This document shows, piece after piece, positions 52,101 to 61,611 of a stretch of 64,000 nucleotides of DNA. The notes beneath the pieces were generated by a model. That model made no database searches. It was given only the letters and a program-made list of their open reading frames with translations, and was not told the DNA's origin. The translations under genes were made by a program, and so were the position numbers. Source of the stretch: NVTR01 sp036480115 (GTDB lineage: Bacteria > Pseudomonadota > Alphaproteobacteria > Rhodobacterales > Rhodobacteraceae); the NCBI GenBank assembly GCA_965224795.1, contig CBDDAE010000002.1, positions 186,001-250,000 of the forward strand, given 5' to 3'. Position 1 is the first letter of the stretch, and each line of letters starts with the position of its first letter.

Positions 52101-53540
52101 ATGACGCGAACAGATGCGCCGTTTAGCGGCCCGGAACTGTGCAAACTGTCGGCCCGCAAAGCTGTGGCCCTATTGCGCGATGGTCAGCTTAGCCCGGCTG
52201 AACTGCAGGACGCGGCATTTGCCCGGATTGAAACCGTCGAACCCGTGGTCAATGCGGTGGTGACCCCTTGTCCGGAGCGGGCGGCAAAAGCTGCCGACAA
52301 CTTGACACCCCAGCCGGATCAGCCCGGATATCTGGCTGGGCTGCCGCTAACCATCAAAGACCTGACCCCAGTTGCAGGGGTGCGCACAACTTGGGGCAGC
52401 GTTGGCTACCGCGACCATGTACCTGAAACCTCTGATCCGCTGGTGGAGCGGCTGGAAAGCCGGGGCGGTATTGTCATTGGTAAGACCAACACCCCGGAAA
52501 TGGGCGCTGGCGCGAATACGTTCAACGACGTCTTCGGCAGAACCCGCAACCCGTGGAATACCAGCCGCAACGCTGGCGGCTCATCAGGTGGGGCGGCGGT
52601 GGCGTTGGCAACCGGGGAATGCTGGTTGGCGCATGGTTCTGATCTGGCCGGATCCCTGCGCACACCGGCCGCATTTTGCGGCGTTGTCGGCATGCGCCCC
52701 AGTCCAGGGGTGGCAGGTGGCGGACCAGCCCCGGCCGGGTTCCTGAACGAAGGTATCCCGGGCCCGATGGCACGCGATGTGGGGGATGTGGCGCTGTTTC
52801 TGGACGCTATGGCAGGCTATGATCCGCGCCACCCGATCAGCATTGCCGCCCCGGCCCAGTCGTTTCAAAACGCGGTCGATCAGGCGGATGCCAAGGTGCA
52901 CATCGCCTTTAGCGCCGATCAGGGCGGCTTTGCCCCGGTGGAACCTGAGATAAAACAAGTGATGGCCGATGCCATGGCACTGGTGACGCGCGCCGGGGGT
53001 GAGGTTAGCGATGCTTGCCCGGCCCTGCCCGGCCTGTATGACACCTATGTCACCTTGCGCGGTATCCATTACGCCACCGTTCCTGCCCGCCAGCCAGCGG
53101 CCATTCAACAGCATTTCAAACAGACCCTGAAGGATAATATTGCCAGCGGGCTGGCGCTGGACGCACAGGCGATATTTAGCGCCCAAAACGGGCGCAGTGA
53201 TCTGTACCATATCATGCGCCGCTTCTTGCAGGGCTATGATGTACTGGCCATTCCGGTGGTTGGTCAGGCCCCCGGCCCGGTGGAAGAAGAGTTCCCCTTG
53301 CAAGTCGCTGGCGTGAAAACTACCGATTACATTGATTGGCTACGGTTTTCATTCCTTGCCACCACCTGCGCCCTGCCCGCCCTGTCACTGCCCATTGGTT
53401 TTACCAAAGACGGCATGCCCGTTGGCATCCAGCTGATTGGCCCGCCCCGGGGCGACGCCAAACTATTGCAAGTGGCACGCGCAGTGGAAGACGCCGTCGG
53501 CTTGGCAACAACACCGATTGATCCAATCCGTAAACACTAG
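52101..53540 (+). CDS. Amidase-signature family hydrolase
   Basis: 479 residues from ATG 52101, with CAGGAG upstream; the frame is open further 5' without support. Catalytic triad elements are Lys in LPLTIKDLTPVAGV (near 85), the cis-Ser in NAGGSSGGAAVALATGE (near 160) and the nucleophile Ser in HGSDLAGSLRTPA (near 183). It could hydrolyse a primary amide or act in amide catabolism; GatA is unlikely without gatB/gatC neighbours. The stop is followed at once by a repeat relative, then an FAH-family gene 63 nt away. Confidence 0.88.
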   Translation: MTRTDAPFSGPELCKLSARKAVALLRDGQLSPAELQDAAFARIETVEPVVNAVVTPCPERAAKAADNLTPQPDQPGYLAGLPLTIKDLTPVAGVRTTWGSVGYRDHVPETSDPLVERLESRGGIVIGKTNTPEMGAGANTFNDVFGRTRNPWNTSRNAGGSSGGAAVALATGECWLAHGSDLAGSLRTPAAFCGVVGMRPSPGVAGGGPAPAGFLNEGIPGPMARDVGDVALFLDAMAGYDPRHPISIAAPAQSFQNAVDQADAKVHIAFSADQGGFAPVEPEIKQVMADAMALVTRAGGEVSDACPALPGLYDTYVTLRGIHYATVPARQPAAIQQHFKQTLKDNIASGLALDAQAIFSAQNGRSDLYHIMRRFLQGYDVLAIPVVGQAPGPVEEEFPLQVAGVKTTDYIDWLRFSFLATTCALPALSLPIGFTKDGMPVGIQLIGPPRGDAKLLQVARAVEDAVGLATTPIDPIRKH

Positions 53541-53574
53541 CTTTCATCTTCCCCTAAATAACCGCGCCGCAGGC
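53539..53574 (+). repeat. Post-stop dispersed repeat, copy 4 (diverged)
   Basis: Starts within the amidase stop codon, contains CTTCCCCTAAATA and ends CGCGCCGCAGGC, aligning with copy 2 along its length with several differences. Weakest member of the group. Confidence 0.4.
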
Positions 53575-53603
53575 ATCTGCCCCGTCCCCCAGGAGACTCC
53601 GAT

Positions 53604-54287
53604 ATGAACTACGCTTTTCCCCCAGCCCCACAGCCGCATATCGTCATTGCCAATTCCAACGACCGCTTTCCGGTGCGTCGCATATATTGCGTTGGCCAGA
53701 ACTATCTGGCCCATGTGTTGGAAATGGGCAGTGATCCCAGCAAGCCACCGTTTTTCTTTACCAAACCCGCCGACGCTGTGGTGGCGGATGGTTCAGACGT
53801 TGCCTATGCCAGCGAAACCGAAAACCTGCATTATGAAGCGGAACTGGTGGTGGCGATCGGCACTGGCGGCGCCAATATCACCGAAACCGACGCGCTGAAC
53901 CATGTCTGGGGTTATGCTACGGGCATTGATCTGACCCGGCGCGATTTGCAAACGGCGGCCAAGAATGCCGGTAAGCCTTGGGACATGGCCAAGGGCTTTG
54001 ACAATTCCGCCCCCTGCGGTGCATTGCACCCGGTGGCCGAGGTCGGGCATGTGGATTCCGGGCACATCCGGCTGTCGGTAAACGGTGAAATGCGTCAGGA
54101 CAGTGATCTGTCAGACATGATCTGGTCAGTGCCCGCCATCATCGCCACCTTGTCGCGGTTTGTGACGTTGGCACCGGGGGATTTGATCTATACCGGCACC
54201 CCTTCCGGGGTTGGCCCGGTGGTGGCAGGTGATCGGTTGAAAGTTGAGATTGAAGGCCTTAGCGACTTAACCGTCAGCATCACCTAA
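53604..54287 (+). CDS. Fumarylacetoacetate hydrolase family protein
   Basis: 227 residues. FAH-fold signatures are YCVGQNYLAHVLEMG, PPFFFTKPADAVVADG, the metal-binding Glu pair in LHYEAELVVAIG (near 75), the VWGYATGIDLTRRDLQ stretch and LIYTGTPSGVGPV near the end. The family includes acylpyruvases and aromatic meta-cleavage hydrolases; YcgM-like acylpyruvase activity is a fair guess. CAGGAGAC precedes ATG 53604. It converges with cueR, overlapping by 4 nt. Confidence 0.88.
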   Translation: MNYAFPPAPQPHIVIANSNDRFPVRRIYCVGQNYLAHVLEMGSDPSKPPFFFTKPADAVVADGSDVAYASETENLHYEAELVVAIGTGGANITETDALNHVWGYATGIDLTRRDLQTAAKNAGKPWDMAKGFDNSAPCGALHPVAEVGHVDSGHIRLSVNGEMRQDSDLSDMIWSVPAIIATLSRFVTLAPGDLIYTGTPSGVGPVVAGDRLKVEIEGLSDLTVSIT

Positions 54288-54679
54288 CTGGACAGACCCG
54301 CCGCCAGATCAGACAGGATCGGACAGTCTGGACGGTCATCGCCAGCGCAACATTCCACCAGATGCGCCAGGGTTTCGCGCATGCTGCCCAGCTCAACCAA
54401 CTTAGCCTCAATCACTGCCAAATGCTGTTTGGCGATGGTTTTGACATCCCCGCTGGCGCGGCTTTCATCTTCATACAGCGCCATTAATGTGCGGCAATCT
54501 TCAATGGTGAACCCCAGCGATCGGGCGCGGCCAAGAAAGGCCAGCTTATGCACATCATTGTCGCGAAACACCCGGTAGCCGTTACTGTTTCGTAGCGGCT
54601 TAACCAGACCGATATCTTCATAATAGCGGATGGTTTTAGGTGGTAATCCGGCGGTCTGGGCTGCCTCTGAAATGTTCAT
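54284..54679 (-). CDS. cueR: Cu(I)-responsive MerR-family regulator CueR
   Basis: 131 residues: N-terminal winged HTH (MNISEAAQTAGLPPKTIRYYEDIGLV), a dimerisation helix and the C-terminal metal loop CCAGDDRPDC, giving the Cys-x7-Cys spacing of copper-sensing CueR/HmrR rather than zinc or mercury sensors. Its ATG overlaps the copA stop by 4 nt, so it is translated from the copA transcript. A CueR-type promoter lies before copA, giving a simple feedback loop. Confidence 0.93.
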   Translation of the reverse strand: MNISEAAQTAGLPPKTIRYYEDIGLVKPLRNSNGYRVFRDNDVHKLAFLGRARSLGFTIEDCRTLMALYEDESRASGDVKTIAKQHLAVIEAKLVELGSMRETLAHLVECCAGDDRPDCPILSDLAAGLSS

Positions 54680-57153
54680 TTGGCCTCCAGTGCTGGTTTG
54701 ATAAAGCGAAGTCGCAGCGCATTGGTGACCACAAAAACCGATGACATGGCCATGGCACCGGCAGCCAAGGCCGGGGACAGCAGCAGGCCAAAAAACGGAT
54801 ACAGCGCGCCAGCGGCAATCGGGATCAGCACCACATTATAGCCAAAGGCCCAAAACAGGTTCTGGCGAATATTGGTCATTGTGCGTCGGGAAATTTCAAA
54901 GGCATTAACTACACCGCGCAGATCGCCCGACATCAGGACAACATCCGCCGCTTCAATGGCAATATCGGTACCGGTACCAACAGCCAGACCAACATCGGCT
55001 TGCGCTAACGCTGGCGCATCATTGATGCCATCACCGACAAAGGCGATTTTTCCATGGGCTTCGCGCAGCGAGGTGATAGCGTCAACTTTACCTTTCGGCA
55101 GAACCTCGGCCACCACATGGTCAATACCTAACTGATCAGCAATAGTGCGCGCCGTTGCGGCATTATCACCCGTCAGCATGGCCACCATTAGACCCTGCGC
55201 GTGCAGCGCATCAATGGCGGCTTTGCTGGTGGGTTTGATCGGATCAGAAACCGCAATTGCGGCCACTGCAACTCCGTCAATGGCGGCGTAAAGCGGGGTT
55301 TTGCCGAGCTTGCCCAAAGCAACCCCTGCCCCGGCCAAAGCACCCAGTTCAATATCTTGCGCCGCCATCAGCCGATCAGCACCGATCAGAACCAATTTCT
55401 TATCCACTTTGGCCTGCACGCCGTTACCCGTCAGCGATTTGAAATCCGTAACCTTGGGCAGATTCATACCCTTTTCGGTCGCCGCAACGGTTATGGCGCG
55501 GGCAATCGGGTGTTCGGACTGGTTTTCGACCGCCGCTAATATCGGCAGGATACTCGTCTCATTCAGGCCGGCGGCAAGGATCAGATCGGTCAATTCCGGG
55601 TGTCCTGCCGTGAGGGTGCCGGTTTTATCCAGCGCCACGACCTTAACGTCCTGCAGGGTTTGCAAAGCATCGCCCCGGCGAAACAGCACCCCCAGTTCAG
55701 CCCCGCGCCCGGTGCCCACCATAATGGATGTGGGCGTCGCCAACCCCATGGCGCAGGGGCAGGCAATGATCAGTACAGCCACCCCGGCCACCAGCGCGAA
55801 ACTAAGCGCCGGGTCCGGGCCAAAGGTCAGCCAGGTGATGACAGTAAGTGTCGCCAACACCATGACGGCAGGCACAAACCACGCGGTGATTTTGTCCACC
55901 AATCCCTGAATAGGCAGTTTGGTCCCCTGGGCGTCTTCCACCATGGTGACAATGCGCGCCAGCATGGTGTCTCGTCCCACAGCTGTGGCGGTGTAGGTCA
56001 GTGCGCCGGTGCCATTGATGGTACCGCCGGTGACCCCGTCGCCTTTGGTTTTTTCCACCGGGATCGGTTCGCCGGTGATCATGCTTTCGTCAATGAAAGA
56101 ATTGCCCGAAACAACGCTGCCATCCACCGCCAGCCGTTCGCCGGGTTTGATATGAATGATGTCACCAGTGCGCACTGCTTCAAGGGGCATAGTGCTGGTC
56201 TTGCCATCCCGTTCCACCGTGGCCGTCTCCGGTGCCAGCGCCAGCAGACCTTTGATCGCATCGCCGGTACGGCCTTTGGCGCGGGCCTCCAGATAGCGGC
56301 CCAGCAGGATCAACGTGACGATAACTGCGGCACTTTCAAAATAAACGTTGCGGCTGCCTTCAGGCAGGATTGTTGGGGCAAAGGTGGCGATGGTGGAATA
56401 GGCCCAGGCGGCGGATGCGCCAAGTGCAACCAGTGAATTCATATCTGGCGCGCGCCGGATCAAGGCGGGAAAACCTTTAGTAAAGAACGTGCGCCCGGGG
56501 CCAACCAAAATGATCGTTGTCAGGATGAATTGCAACATGTGGCTGGTTTGCATGCCGATGCTGTTGGCCACCAGATTGTGGATCGCCGGGAATATATGGC
56601 CGCCCATTTCAACCACGAAAACCGGCAGGGTCAGAATGGCAGCAAGGATCAGTGACGACCAGACAGCAGCAGCCGTTTCAGCGTGGCGGTCTTTGGGAGT
56701 GGCATCGCCTGCCCCGGTGTTTTCAACCGAATAGCCGATGCCTTCCACCGCGCGCACCAGATCAGCGCGGCTGGCAGCCCCGGAATAAACCGTGACCTTG
56801 GCCCGGCCATTGGCCAGATTCATGGCGCTTTCGGCAACACCGGGCACCGCGTTCAAGGCGGTTTCAATACGCAAAACGCAAGACGCACAGGTGGCCCCGG
56901 CAACGTCCAGAGAAATATCAGCCATTTCCGCCGGATAACCGGCTTTGGCAGTTGCAGCGCGGATCAGTTCCGGGGTGGCGGGGGCTGCAAATTCAACCGT
57001 GGCCTGCCCGGTGGCCAGGTTAACCCCGGCCTCGGCCACGCCACCTATTGCGGCCATAGCTTTTTGCGATCGACCGACACAACCGGCGCAACTAAGGCCA
57101 CCGACCTGAAATCGCAGAGTTTTTGGGCTGGTAAGGGTGGAATCAAGTGGCAT
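54676..57153 (-). CDS. copA: Copper-exporting P1B-type ATPase
   Basis: 825 residues with two N-terminal HMA domains (GGLSCAGCVG near 18-27 and GATCASCVLR near 86-95), eight predicted spans, the intramembrane CPC of IIACPCAMGLATP (near 462), the phosphorylation site DKTGTLT (near 508) and GDGINDAPALAQADVG. These are marks of Cu+ exporting CopA. It pumps cytosolic Cu(I) to the periplasm. Co-transcribed with cueR under a MerR-type promoter at 57186-57216. Confidence 0.95.
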   Translation of the reverse strand: MPLDSTLTSPKTLRFQVGGLSCAGCVGRSQKAMAAIGGVAEAGVNLATGQATVEFAAPATPELIRAATAKAGYPAEMADISLDVAGATCASCVLRIETALNAVPGVAESAMNLANGRAKVTVYSGAASRADLVRAVEGIGYSVENTGAGDATPKDRHAETAAAVWSSLILAAILTLPVFVVEMGGHIFPAIHNLVANSIGMQTSHMLQFILTTIILVGPGRTFFTKGFPALIRRAPDMNSLVALGASAAWAYSTIATFAPTILPEGSRNVYFESAAVIVTLILLGRYLEARAKGRTGDAIKGLLALAPETATVERDGKTSTMPLEAVRTGDIIHIKPGERLAVDGSVVSGNSFIDESMITGEPIPVEKTKGDGVTGGTINGTGALTYTATAVGRDTMLARIVTMVEDAQGTKLPIQGLVDKITAWFVPAVMVLATLTVITWLTFGPDPALSFALVAGVAVLIIACPCAMGLATPTSIMVGTGRGAELGVLFRRGDALQTLQDVKVVALDKTGTLTAGHPELTDLILAAGLNETSILPILAAVENQSEHPIARAITVAATEKGMNLPKVTDFKSLTGNGVQAKVDKKLVLIGADRLMAAQDIELGALAGAGVALGKLGKTPLYAAIDGVAVAAIAVSDPIKPTSKAAIDALHAQGLMVAMLTGDNAATARTIADQLGIDHVVAEVLPKGKVDAITSLREAHGKIAFVGDGINDAPALAQADVGLAVGTGTDIAIEAADVVLMSGDLRGVVNAFEISRRTMTNIRQNLFWAFGYNVVLIPIAAGALYPFFGLLLSPALAAGAMAMSSVFVVTNALRLRFIKPALEAK

Positions 57154-57185
57154 TTAAATGTGCTTTCTGGTGTCTGGTCTTGCTG

Positions 57186-57216
57186 TATATAAAGGTTACA
57201 GTAACTGGAAGGTCAA
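57186..57216 (-). promoter_or_regulatory. MerR-type copA-cueR promoter with CueR operator
   Basis: On the minus strand the -35 is TTGACC (57216-57211), the -10 is TATATA (57191-57186) and the spacer is 19 bp, the over-long spacing that needs MerR-family distortion. The spacer holds the dyad CCTTCCAGT-TA-CTGTAACC (57212-57194), close to known CueR boxes. Confidence 0.85.
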
Positions 57217-57306
57217 GGGATATGGTAAACTTACCTTCGGCGCGCAATGCTGTGGCTTGTGCTACAATTTCAGCTACCCTAGGCTTTGCAAAATTTGGGG
57301 ACAGTT

Positions 57307-58467
57307 ATGAAGTTTGACGCGGTGATTGTGGGCGGTGGCATTATTGGTTGCACACACGCCTATTACCTTTCGTTGAAGGGGTTAAAAGTTGCCGTTATTG
57401 AAAAAGGCGCTGTTGGCGGTGGCACCACAGCGCGCAATTTCAGCTGGATTAATGCAACATGGAAAACCGCAAATCCTGACTATTATCGGCTAAGCGCTAC
57501 CAGTGTTAAGATGTATAGTGCACTGGCAGATGAGTTTGGCGCGGATGCGCTGGGGCTAAGCCCAATTGGTGCGATCGGAATAACCCGAAAATCGGAACAG
57601 GTTAATTATCAGGCGCTGAGTAAACAAAGCATGTTATTGGCAGAATTTGGTTATCCTTCACAATGGCTGGATACAGCGAAATTACGGACCTGTGAGCCAA
57701 ACATCCAGTTTTCCAATGATACCGAGGGTTTATTAAGTTCGACAGATAAAACATTGAATGCAGTCCATTTCACTAGATTTATAGCTGATCGAGTTCGCGC
57801 AACTGGAGGGGTGGTGATGGAAAACTGTGCTGCGATTGAAATTGAGGCGGATGACGACGGTGCGGTGACCGGATTGGTTGCAGCTAAAGGGCATTTTGCT
57901 ACAGACCGGATAATCATAGCGGCGGGGCCTGAAACGCCAAAGGCGTTAAGCGATCTGACTGGCTATGACGGGTTTGCCGCGCGATTTCCGGTGAATAAAG
58001 TGCCTGGATTGTTGGTGACAACACCACCGGTACCCAAGGGATTAGTCCGGCATCTGATGTATACGGATGATGGCGGAGAGTTTCATTTTATGCCGGATTT
58101 CAATGGTGGGTTACGACTGGCTTCTGATGATACCGACGGTGCAATAATTGAAGATCAATCCCCCGAGCATCTGCGCAGTTTAGCAATTGGTTTATTGCGG
58201 CGAATGCAAGGGTTTGTGCCGGAATTTGGTGGCGAAGCGTTGATAAATGATTGTGACATTCGCGTCGGCATTCGGGCTTATCCAGAGGATGGGTTTTCCA
58301 TTGCCGGGACACTGCCGGCGGCTAAAGGATTGTATGTTATTGCTACCCATAGCGGAATTACGTTAGCGCCGGTGTTGGGCAAATTAATGGCGAAAGTGGT
58401 GGTGGAAGGTTTTGTACCTAAGATGCTGGCGCCCTTTGGGCTGGAGCGGTTGCCAGGGTTTTCTTAA
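57307..58467 (+). CDS. FAD-dependent D-amino-acid-oxidase-like oxidoreductase
   Basis: 386 residues from ATG 57307, with GGGGACAG upstream. The FAD-binding VIVGGGIIGCTHAYYLSLKG and the GGGTTARNFSWINATW segment match the DAO/glycine oxidase superfamily, and IRVGIRAYPEDGFSIAG with THSGITLAPVLGKL closes the C-terminal FAD site. Substrate may be an amino acid or imine. Parts of the gene are AT-rich: 57721-57780 counts 21 G+C of 60, and TTA/TTG and ATA-type codons are more common than nearby, which hints at transfer. Convergent with the SulP gene, overlapping by 4 nt. Confidence 0.86.
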   Translation: MKFDAVIVGGGIIGCTHAYYLSLKGLKVAVIEKGAVGGGTTARNFSWINATWKTANPDYYRLSATSVKMYSALADEFGADALGLSPIGAIGITRKSEQVNYQALSKQSMLLAEFGYPSQWLDTAKLRTCEPNIQFSNDTEGLLSSTDKTLNAVHFTRFIADRVRATGGVVMENCAAIEIEADDDGAVTGLVAAKGHFATDRIIIAAGPETPKALSDLTGYDGFAARFPVNKVPGLLVTTPPVPKGLVRHLMYTDDGGEFHFMPDFNGGLRLASDDTDGAIIEDQSPEHLRSLAIGLLRRMQGFVPEFGGEALINDCDIRVGIRAYPEDGFSIAGTLPAAKGLYVIATHSGITLAPVLGKLMAKVVVEGFVPKMLAPFGLERLPGFS

Positions 58468-60206
58468 GCTGACTTGGTTAACGCCTGCATGGCATCAAAC
58501 TGCGACAGGAACACCTGCCCGGTCAGCTTGCCCAGAAAATCCGTGCTTTGCAGCTTATCCATCACCGGGCCCTTCACTTCGGACAGGTGCAGCTGAATGC
58601 CCATAAAATCCAGCCGGTGATTGATCGCTTCCAGGCTTTCAAGTGCGCTGGTGTCGATGATGTTCACGGCAGAACACATCAGCACAACGTGTTTGATCGG
58701 GCAATCCGGGGTGACGCGATTCAGGATCAGATCTTCCAAAAACCGGGCGTTGGCGAAATACAGGTTTTCGTCGATGCGCAGGGAAACCATGGACGGGTCG
58801 GTTTGCACGGCGTGGCGGTTGATATTGCGAAAGTGTTCACTGCCCGGCACCAGCCCAACCTCGGCCACATGGGGTTGGCTGGAACGATACATGTACAGCA
58901 ACATCGATATACCCACCCCTGCCGAGACGCCAATTTCAACACCAAGGGTCAGGGTCAGCAAGATGGTGGCGGCTACGGAAGCAAAATCTGCCTTAGAATA
59001 GTGCCAGGTGCGGCGCAGGATGGAAAAATCAACCAGCGACAACACGGCGACGATTATGGTGGCCGACAACGTGGCTTTGGGCAGGAAATACAGCAGCGGA
59101 GTCAGAAAAATAGCGGCGCTGGCAATGCCAATGGCGGTAAAAGCCCCAGCTGCCGGGGTTTCAGCACCAGCATCAAAATTGACCACGGATCGCGCGAAAC
59201 CACCGGTGACGGGATAGCCCCCGGATATGGCGGCGGCAATGTTGGATGCGCCCAGGCCGATCAGTTCCTGATCTGGTTCAATGCGCTGGCGCCGCTTGGC
59301 AGCCAGGGTTTGGGCGACCGACACGCTTTCAACGAAACCAATGATGGATATCAACACGGCTGAGCCCAGCAGGCTGGTCCAGATGTCCAGGCTAAAACTG
59401 GGCAGGGTTGGGCTGGGCAGCCCCTTGGGAATGGCCCCGACAATGGCGACGCCATGGTTTGCCAGCCCAAACAGCCAGGTAACAATGGTGGTGACGGCAA
59501 TCGCGGCGATGGGGCCGGTTTTAGCGATCAATTCGGCCGGGCGCGGCTGCAGGCCTGCTTTTAACAATAGCGGCTTTAACCCTTTTCGCACCCAAAACAG
59601 AAACGCTATGCTGCTCACCCCAATGATCAGGGTGATGAAATTTGTCTCAGAGATATGGGCGAAAAGCGAGGTCACAAAATCAATTAAATTATGTCCACCT
59701 GCATCCACCCCCAGAATGTTCTTCAATTGGCTGGTTGCAATCAAAATACCCGAGGCGGTGATGAACCCGGCAATCACCGGATGGCTTAGGAAATTGGCCA
59801 TAAACCCAAGCCGAAAAATCCCCATCACCAGTAATATCAGCCCGGACAAAAACGCCAATATGATGGCCGCTGCCGCATATTCAGCCGTGCCCTGCAAGGC
59901 CAGATTGCCAACAGCGGCAGCCGTCATCAGCGAAACAACAGCAACCGGGCCAACGGCCAATGTGCGCGAAGTGCCAAAAATAGCGTAGGCCACCAACGGC
60001 AGGATCGACGCATACAGTCCCATTTCCGCTGGCAGGCCCGCCAGCAGGGCATAGGCCAGTGACTGCGGGATCAGCATGATGGTGACGATCACTGCCGCCA
60101 GCAAATCGTTGGTCAGGGTGGTGTTGTTATAAGTTTTACCCCATTCCAGCACTGGAAAATAGCGCGACAATGCGCGGACGCGCGCCGGAATTGCTGGATT
60201 GGTCAT
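58464..60206 (-). CDS. SulP-family anion permease with STAS domain
   Basis: 580 residues. N-terminal SulP signature TNDLLAAVIVTIMLIPQSLAYALLAGLP, GISSIAFLFWV and the following spans make up the transport domain to about 430; the C-terminal STAS domain (SLRIDENLYFANARFLED, CSAVNIIDTSALESLEAIN) follows. The family carries sulfate, bicarbonate or other anions. Placement as last gene of a persulfide dioxygenase operon favours sulfite or sulfate movement, an inference. Confidence 0.92.
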   Translation of the reverse strand: MTNPAIPARVRALSRYFPVLEWGKTYNNTTLTNDLLAAVIVTIMLIPQSLAYALLAGLPAEMGLYASILPLVAYAIFGTSRTLAVGPVAVVSLMTAAAVGNLALQGTAEYAAAAIILAFLSGLILLVMGIFRLGFMANFLSHPVIAGFITASGILIATSQLKNILGVDAGGHNLIDFVTSLFAHISETNFITLIIGVSSIAFLFWVRKGLKPLLLKAGLQPRPAELIAKTGPIAAIAVTTIVTWLFGLANHGVAIVGAIPKGLPSPTLPSFSLDIWTSLLGSAVLISIIGFVESVSVAQTLAAKRRQRIEPDQELIGLGASNIAAAISGGYPVTGGFARSVVNFDAGAETPAAGAFTAIGIASAAIFLTPLLYFLPKATLSATIIVAVLSLVDFSILRRTWHYSKADFASVAATILLTLTLGVEIGVSAGVGISMLLYMYRSSQPHVAEVGLVPGSEHFRNINRHAVQTDPSMVSLRIDENLYFANARFLEDLILNRVTPDCPIKHVVLMCSAVNIIDTSALESLEAINHRLDFMGIQLHLSEVKGPVMDKLQSTDFLGKLTGQVFLSQFDAMQALTKSA

Positions 60207-60235
60207 TTGTATCGTTCTTTCAAATCACCGACAGC

Positions 60236-60574
60236 TTAGCCGGTTTTTTCGGTCACCGCACTATACATGCTGGCAGAACGCATACCGCTGCGACAATAGC
60301 CCAGGATTGGCGCTGGCAAGGTCTTCAGCGCCTCACCAAAGGCGGTGAATTCGGCCAGGCCTGCAGCGCCGTGAACGATCGGCACATAGCGCATTTGGAT
60401 ACCGGCGGCTTTGGCGGCTGTTTGGACGATGTCAAAACTGGGTTGTCCAAACTCTTCGCCATCCGGGCGATTACATATGATCGCGCGAATGCCGTTTTCT
60501 GCAAGCGCTTTCATATGCTCAGGATGCACCTGACTAGTGATGGAAAAATCTTCGGAAATTTGTTGTATATTCAT
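60236..60574 (-). CDS. TIGR01244/DUF442 sulfurtransferase-like phosphatase-fold protein
   Basis: 112 residues with the DUF442 pattern ISEDFSITSQVHPEHMKAL, IRAIICNRPDGEEFGQPS and the P-loop-like catalytic cysteine in LGYCRSGMRSASMY (near 95). In many bacteria this domain is fused to, or encoded beside, the persulfide dioxygenase MBL protein, where it acts on sulfane sulfur. Here it is a separate gene 15 nt downstream of that enzyme and 29 nt upstream of SulP. Confidence 0.9.
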   Translation of the reverse strand: MNIQQISEDFSITSQVHPEHMKALAENGIRAIICNRPDGEEFGQPSFDIVQTAAKAAGIQMRYVPIVHGAAGLAEFTAFGEALKTLPAPILGYCRSGMRSASMYSAVTEKTG

Positions 60575-60589
60575 GGGGTTATCTTTCTT

Positions 60590-61477
60590 TTATAGACCGT
60601 TCAGGGGTACTTTTAGGAAGCGCTTACCGTCTTCGTCTTTGGGCGGCAGCTCACCACCGCGCATGTTAATTTGCAGCGACGGAATGATAAGTTTGGGCAT
60701 GTCCAACTGAGCATCACGGGTTTCGCGAAACTTAATAAATTCGGCCCGTGATTTGCCCGCTCCTACGTGGATATTGTCGGCTTTTTGTTCGGCAACGCTG
60801 GTTTCCCACTGCAATTCACGCCCGCCCGGGGCATAGTCGTGGCACATAAACAGGCGCATTTCATCCGGCAATGACAGGACTTTTTGGATGGAATCGAACA
60901 GCTTACCCGCATCACCACCAGGGAAATCGGCGCGCGCCGATCCGGCATCCGGCATAAACAGTGTGTCCCCAACAAAGGCGGCATTGCCCACCACATGGGT
61001 CATGCAGGCCGGCGTATGGCCGGGGGTGTGAATTGCGAAAACGTTCAGGCCGCCGATATTGTAGCTGTCGCCTTCAACAAACAGTTTATCAAATTGCGAA
61101 CCATCGCGCTGAAATTCTGTGCCTTCATTAAAAACTTTACCAAAGGTTTCCTGAATCTCGGTGATCTGCTCACCGACACCAATTTTACCACCCAGTTTTT
61201 CCTGAATGTAGGGTGCGGCCGACAGGTGGTCAGCGTGCACATGGGTTTCGATTAACCATTCCAGCGACAGATTATTGTCACGGATATAGGCAATAATTTC
61301 ATCAGCGGAATCATAGGTTATCTTGCCTGCTGCATAGTCGATATCCATGACGGAATCAAAGATCGCGCAAGAAGATGAATTGGGGTCCTTGACCACATAG
61401 CTAAAGGTATTTGATTCCTCATCGAAGAATTTTATAACCTCTGGTAGTGTTTTTATTTCAACAGGATAGGCGTTCAT
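60590..61477 (-). CDS. MBL-fold persulfide dioxygenase (ETHE1/Blh-like)
   Basis: 295 residues from ATG 61477, preceded by AAAGGAC. Iron-binding metallo-beta-lactamase motifs are THVHADHLSAAPYIQ (near 80), HTPGHTPACMTHVVG, FVGDTLFMPDAGSARADFPGGDAG and LFMCHDY (near 205). The DAGSARADFPGG loop is typical of persulfide dioxygenases, which oxidise glutathione persulfide to sulfite. Its promoter region carries a Crp-like palindrome; DUF442 and SulP genes follow. Confidence 0.92.
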   Translation of the reverse strand: MNAYPVEIKTLPEVIKFFDEESNTFSYVVKDPNSSSCAIFDSVMDIDYAAGKITYDSADEIIAYIRDNNLSLEWLIETHVHADHLSAAPYIQEKLGGKIGVGEQITEIQETFGKVFNEGTEFQRDGSQFDKLFVEGDSYNIGGLNVFAIHTPGHTPACMTHVVGNAAFVGDTLFMPDAGSARADFPGGDAGKLFDSIQKVLSLPDEMRLFMCHDYAPGGRELQWETSVAEQKADNIHVGAGKSRAEFIKFRETRDAQLDMPKLIIPSLQINMRGGELPPKDEDGKRFLKVPLNGL

Positions 61478-61611
61478 CTTAAAGTCCTTTCGGCACTGTT
61501 TTCTATTCATTTAGACAATGGCTGAAACCGGTGCTGCCTTACCGGCCACCAAGGCGGCGGTGAAATATATTTTCGGGTCATATCGCGCGTCCAATTGTTG
61601 TCTGTGCAGCC

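Noticed and set aside
52584..53303. 239-aa minus-strand frame opposite the amidase
   Set aside because: Antisense of an amidase with an intact Ser-Ser-Lys triad; no start signal.
55600..56436. 278-aa plus-strand frame opposite copA
   Set aside because: It lies fully inside copA, whose motifs are unambiguous, and it has no recognisable domain.
58548..59363. 271-aa plus-strand frame opposite the SulP gene
   Set aside because: Antisense shadow of a clear SulP/STAS protein; His/Gln-rich composition is typical of reverse-strand reading.
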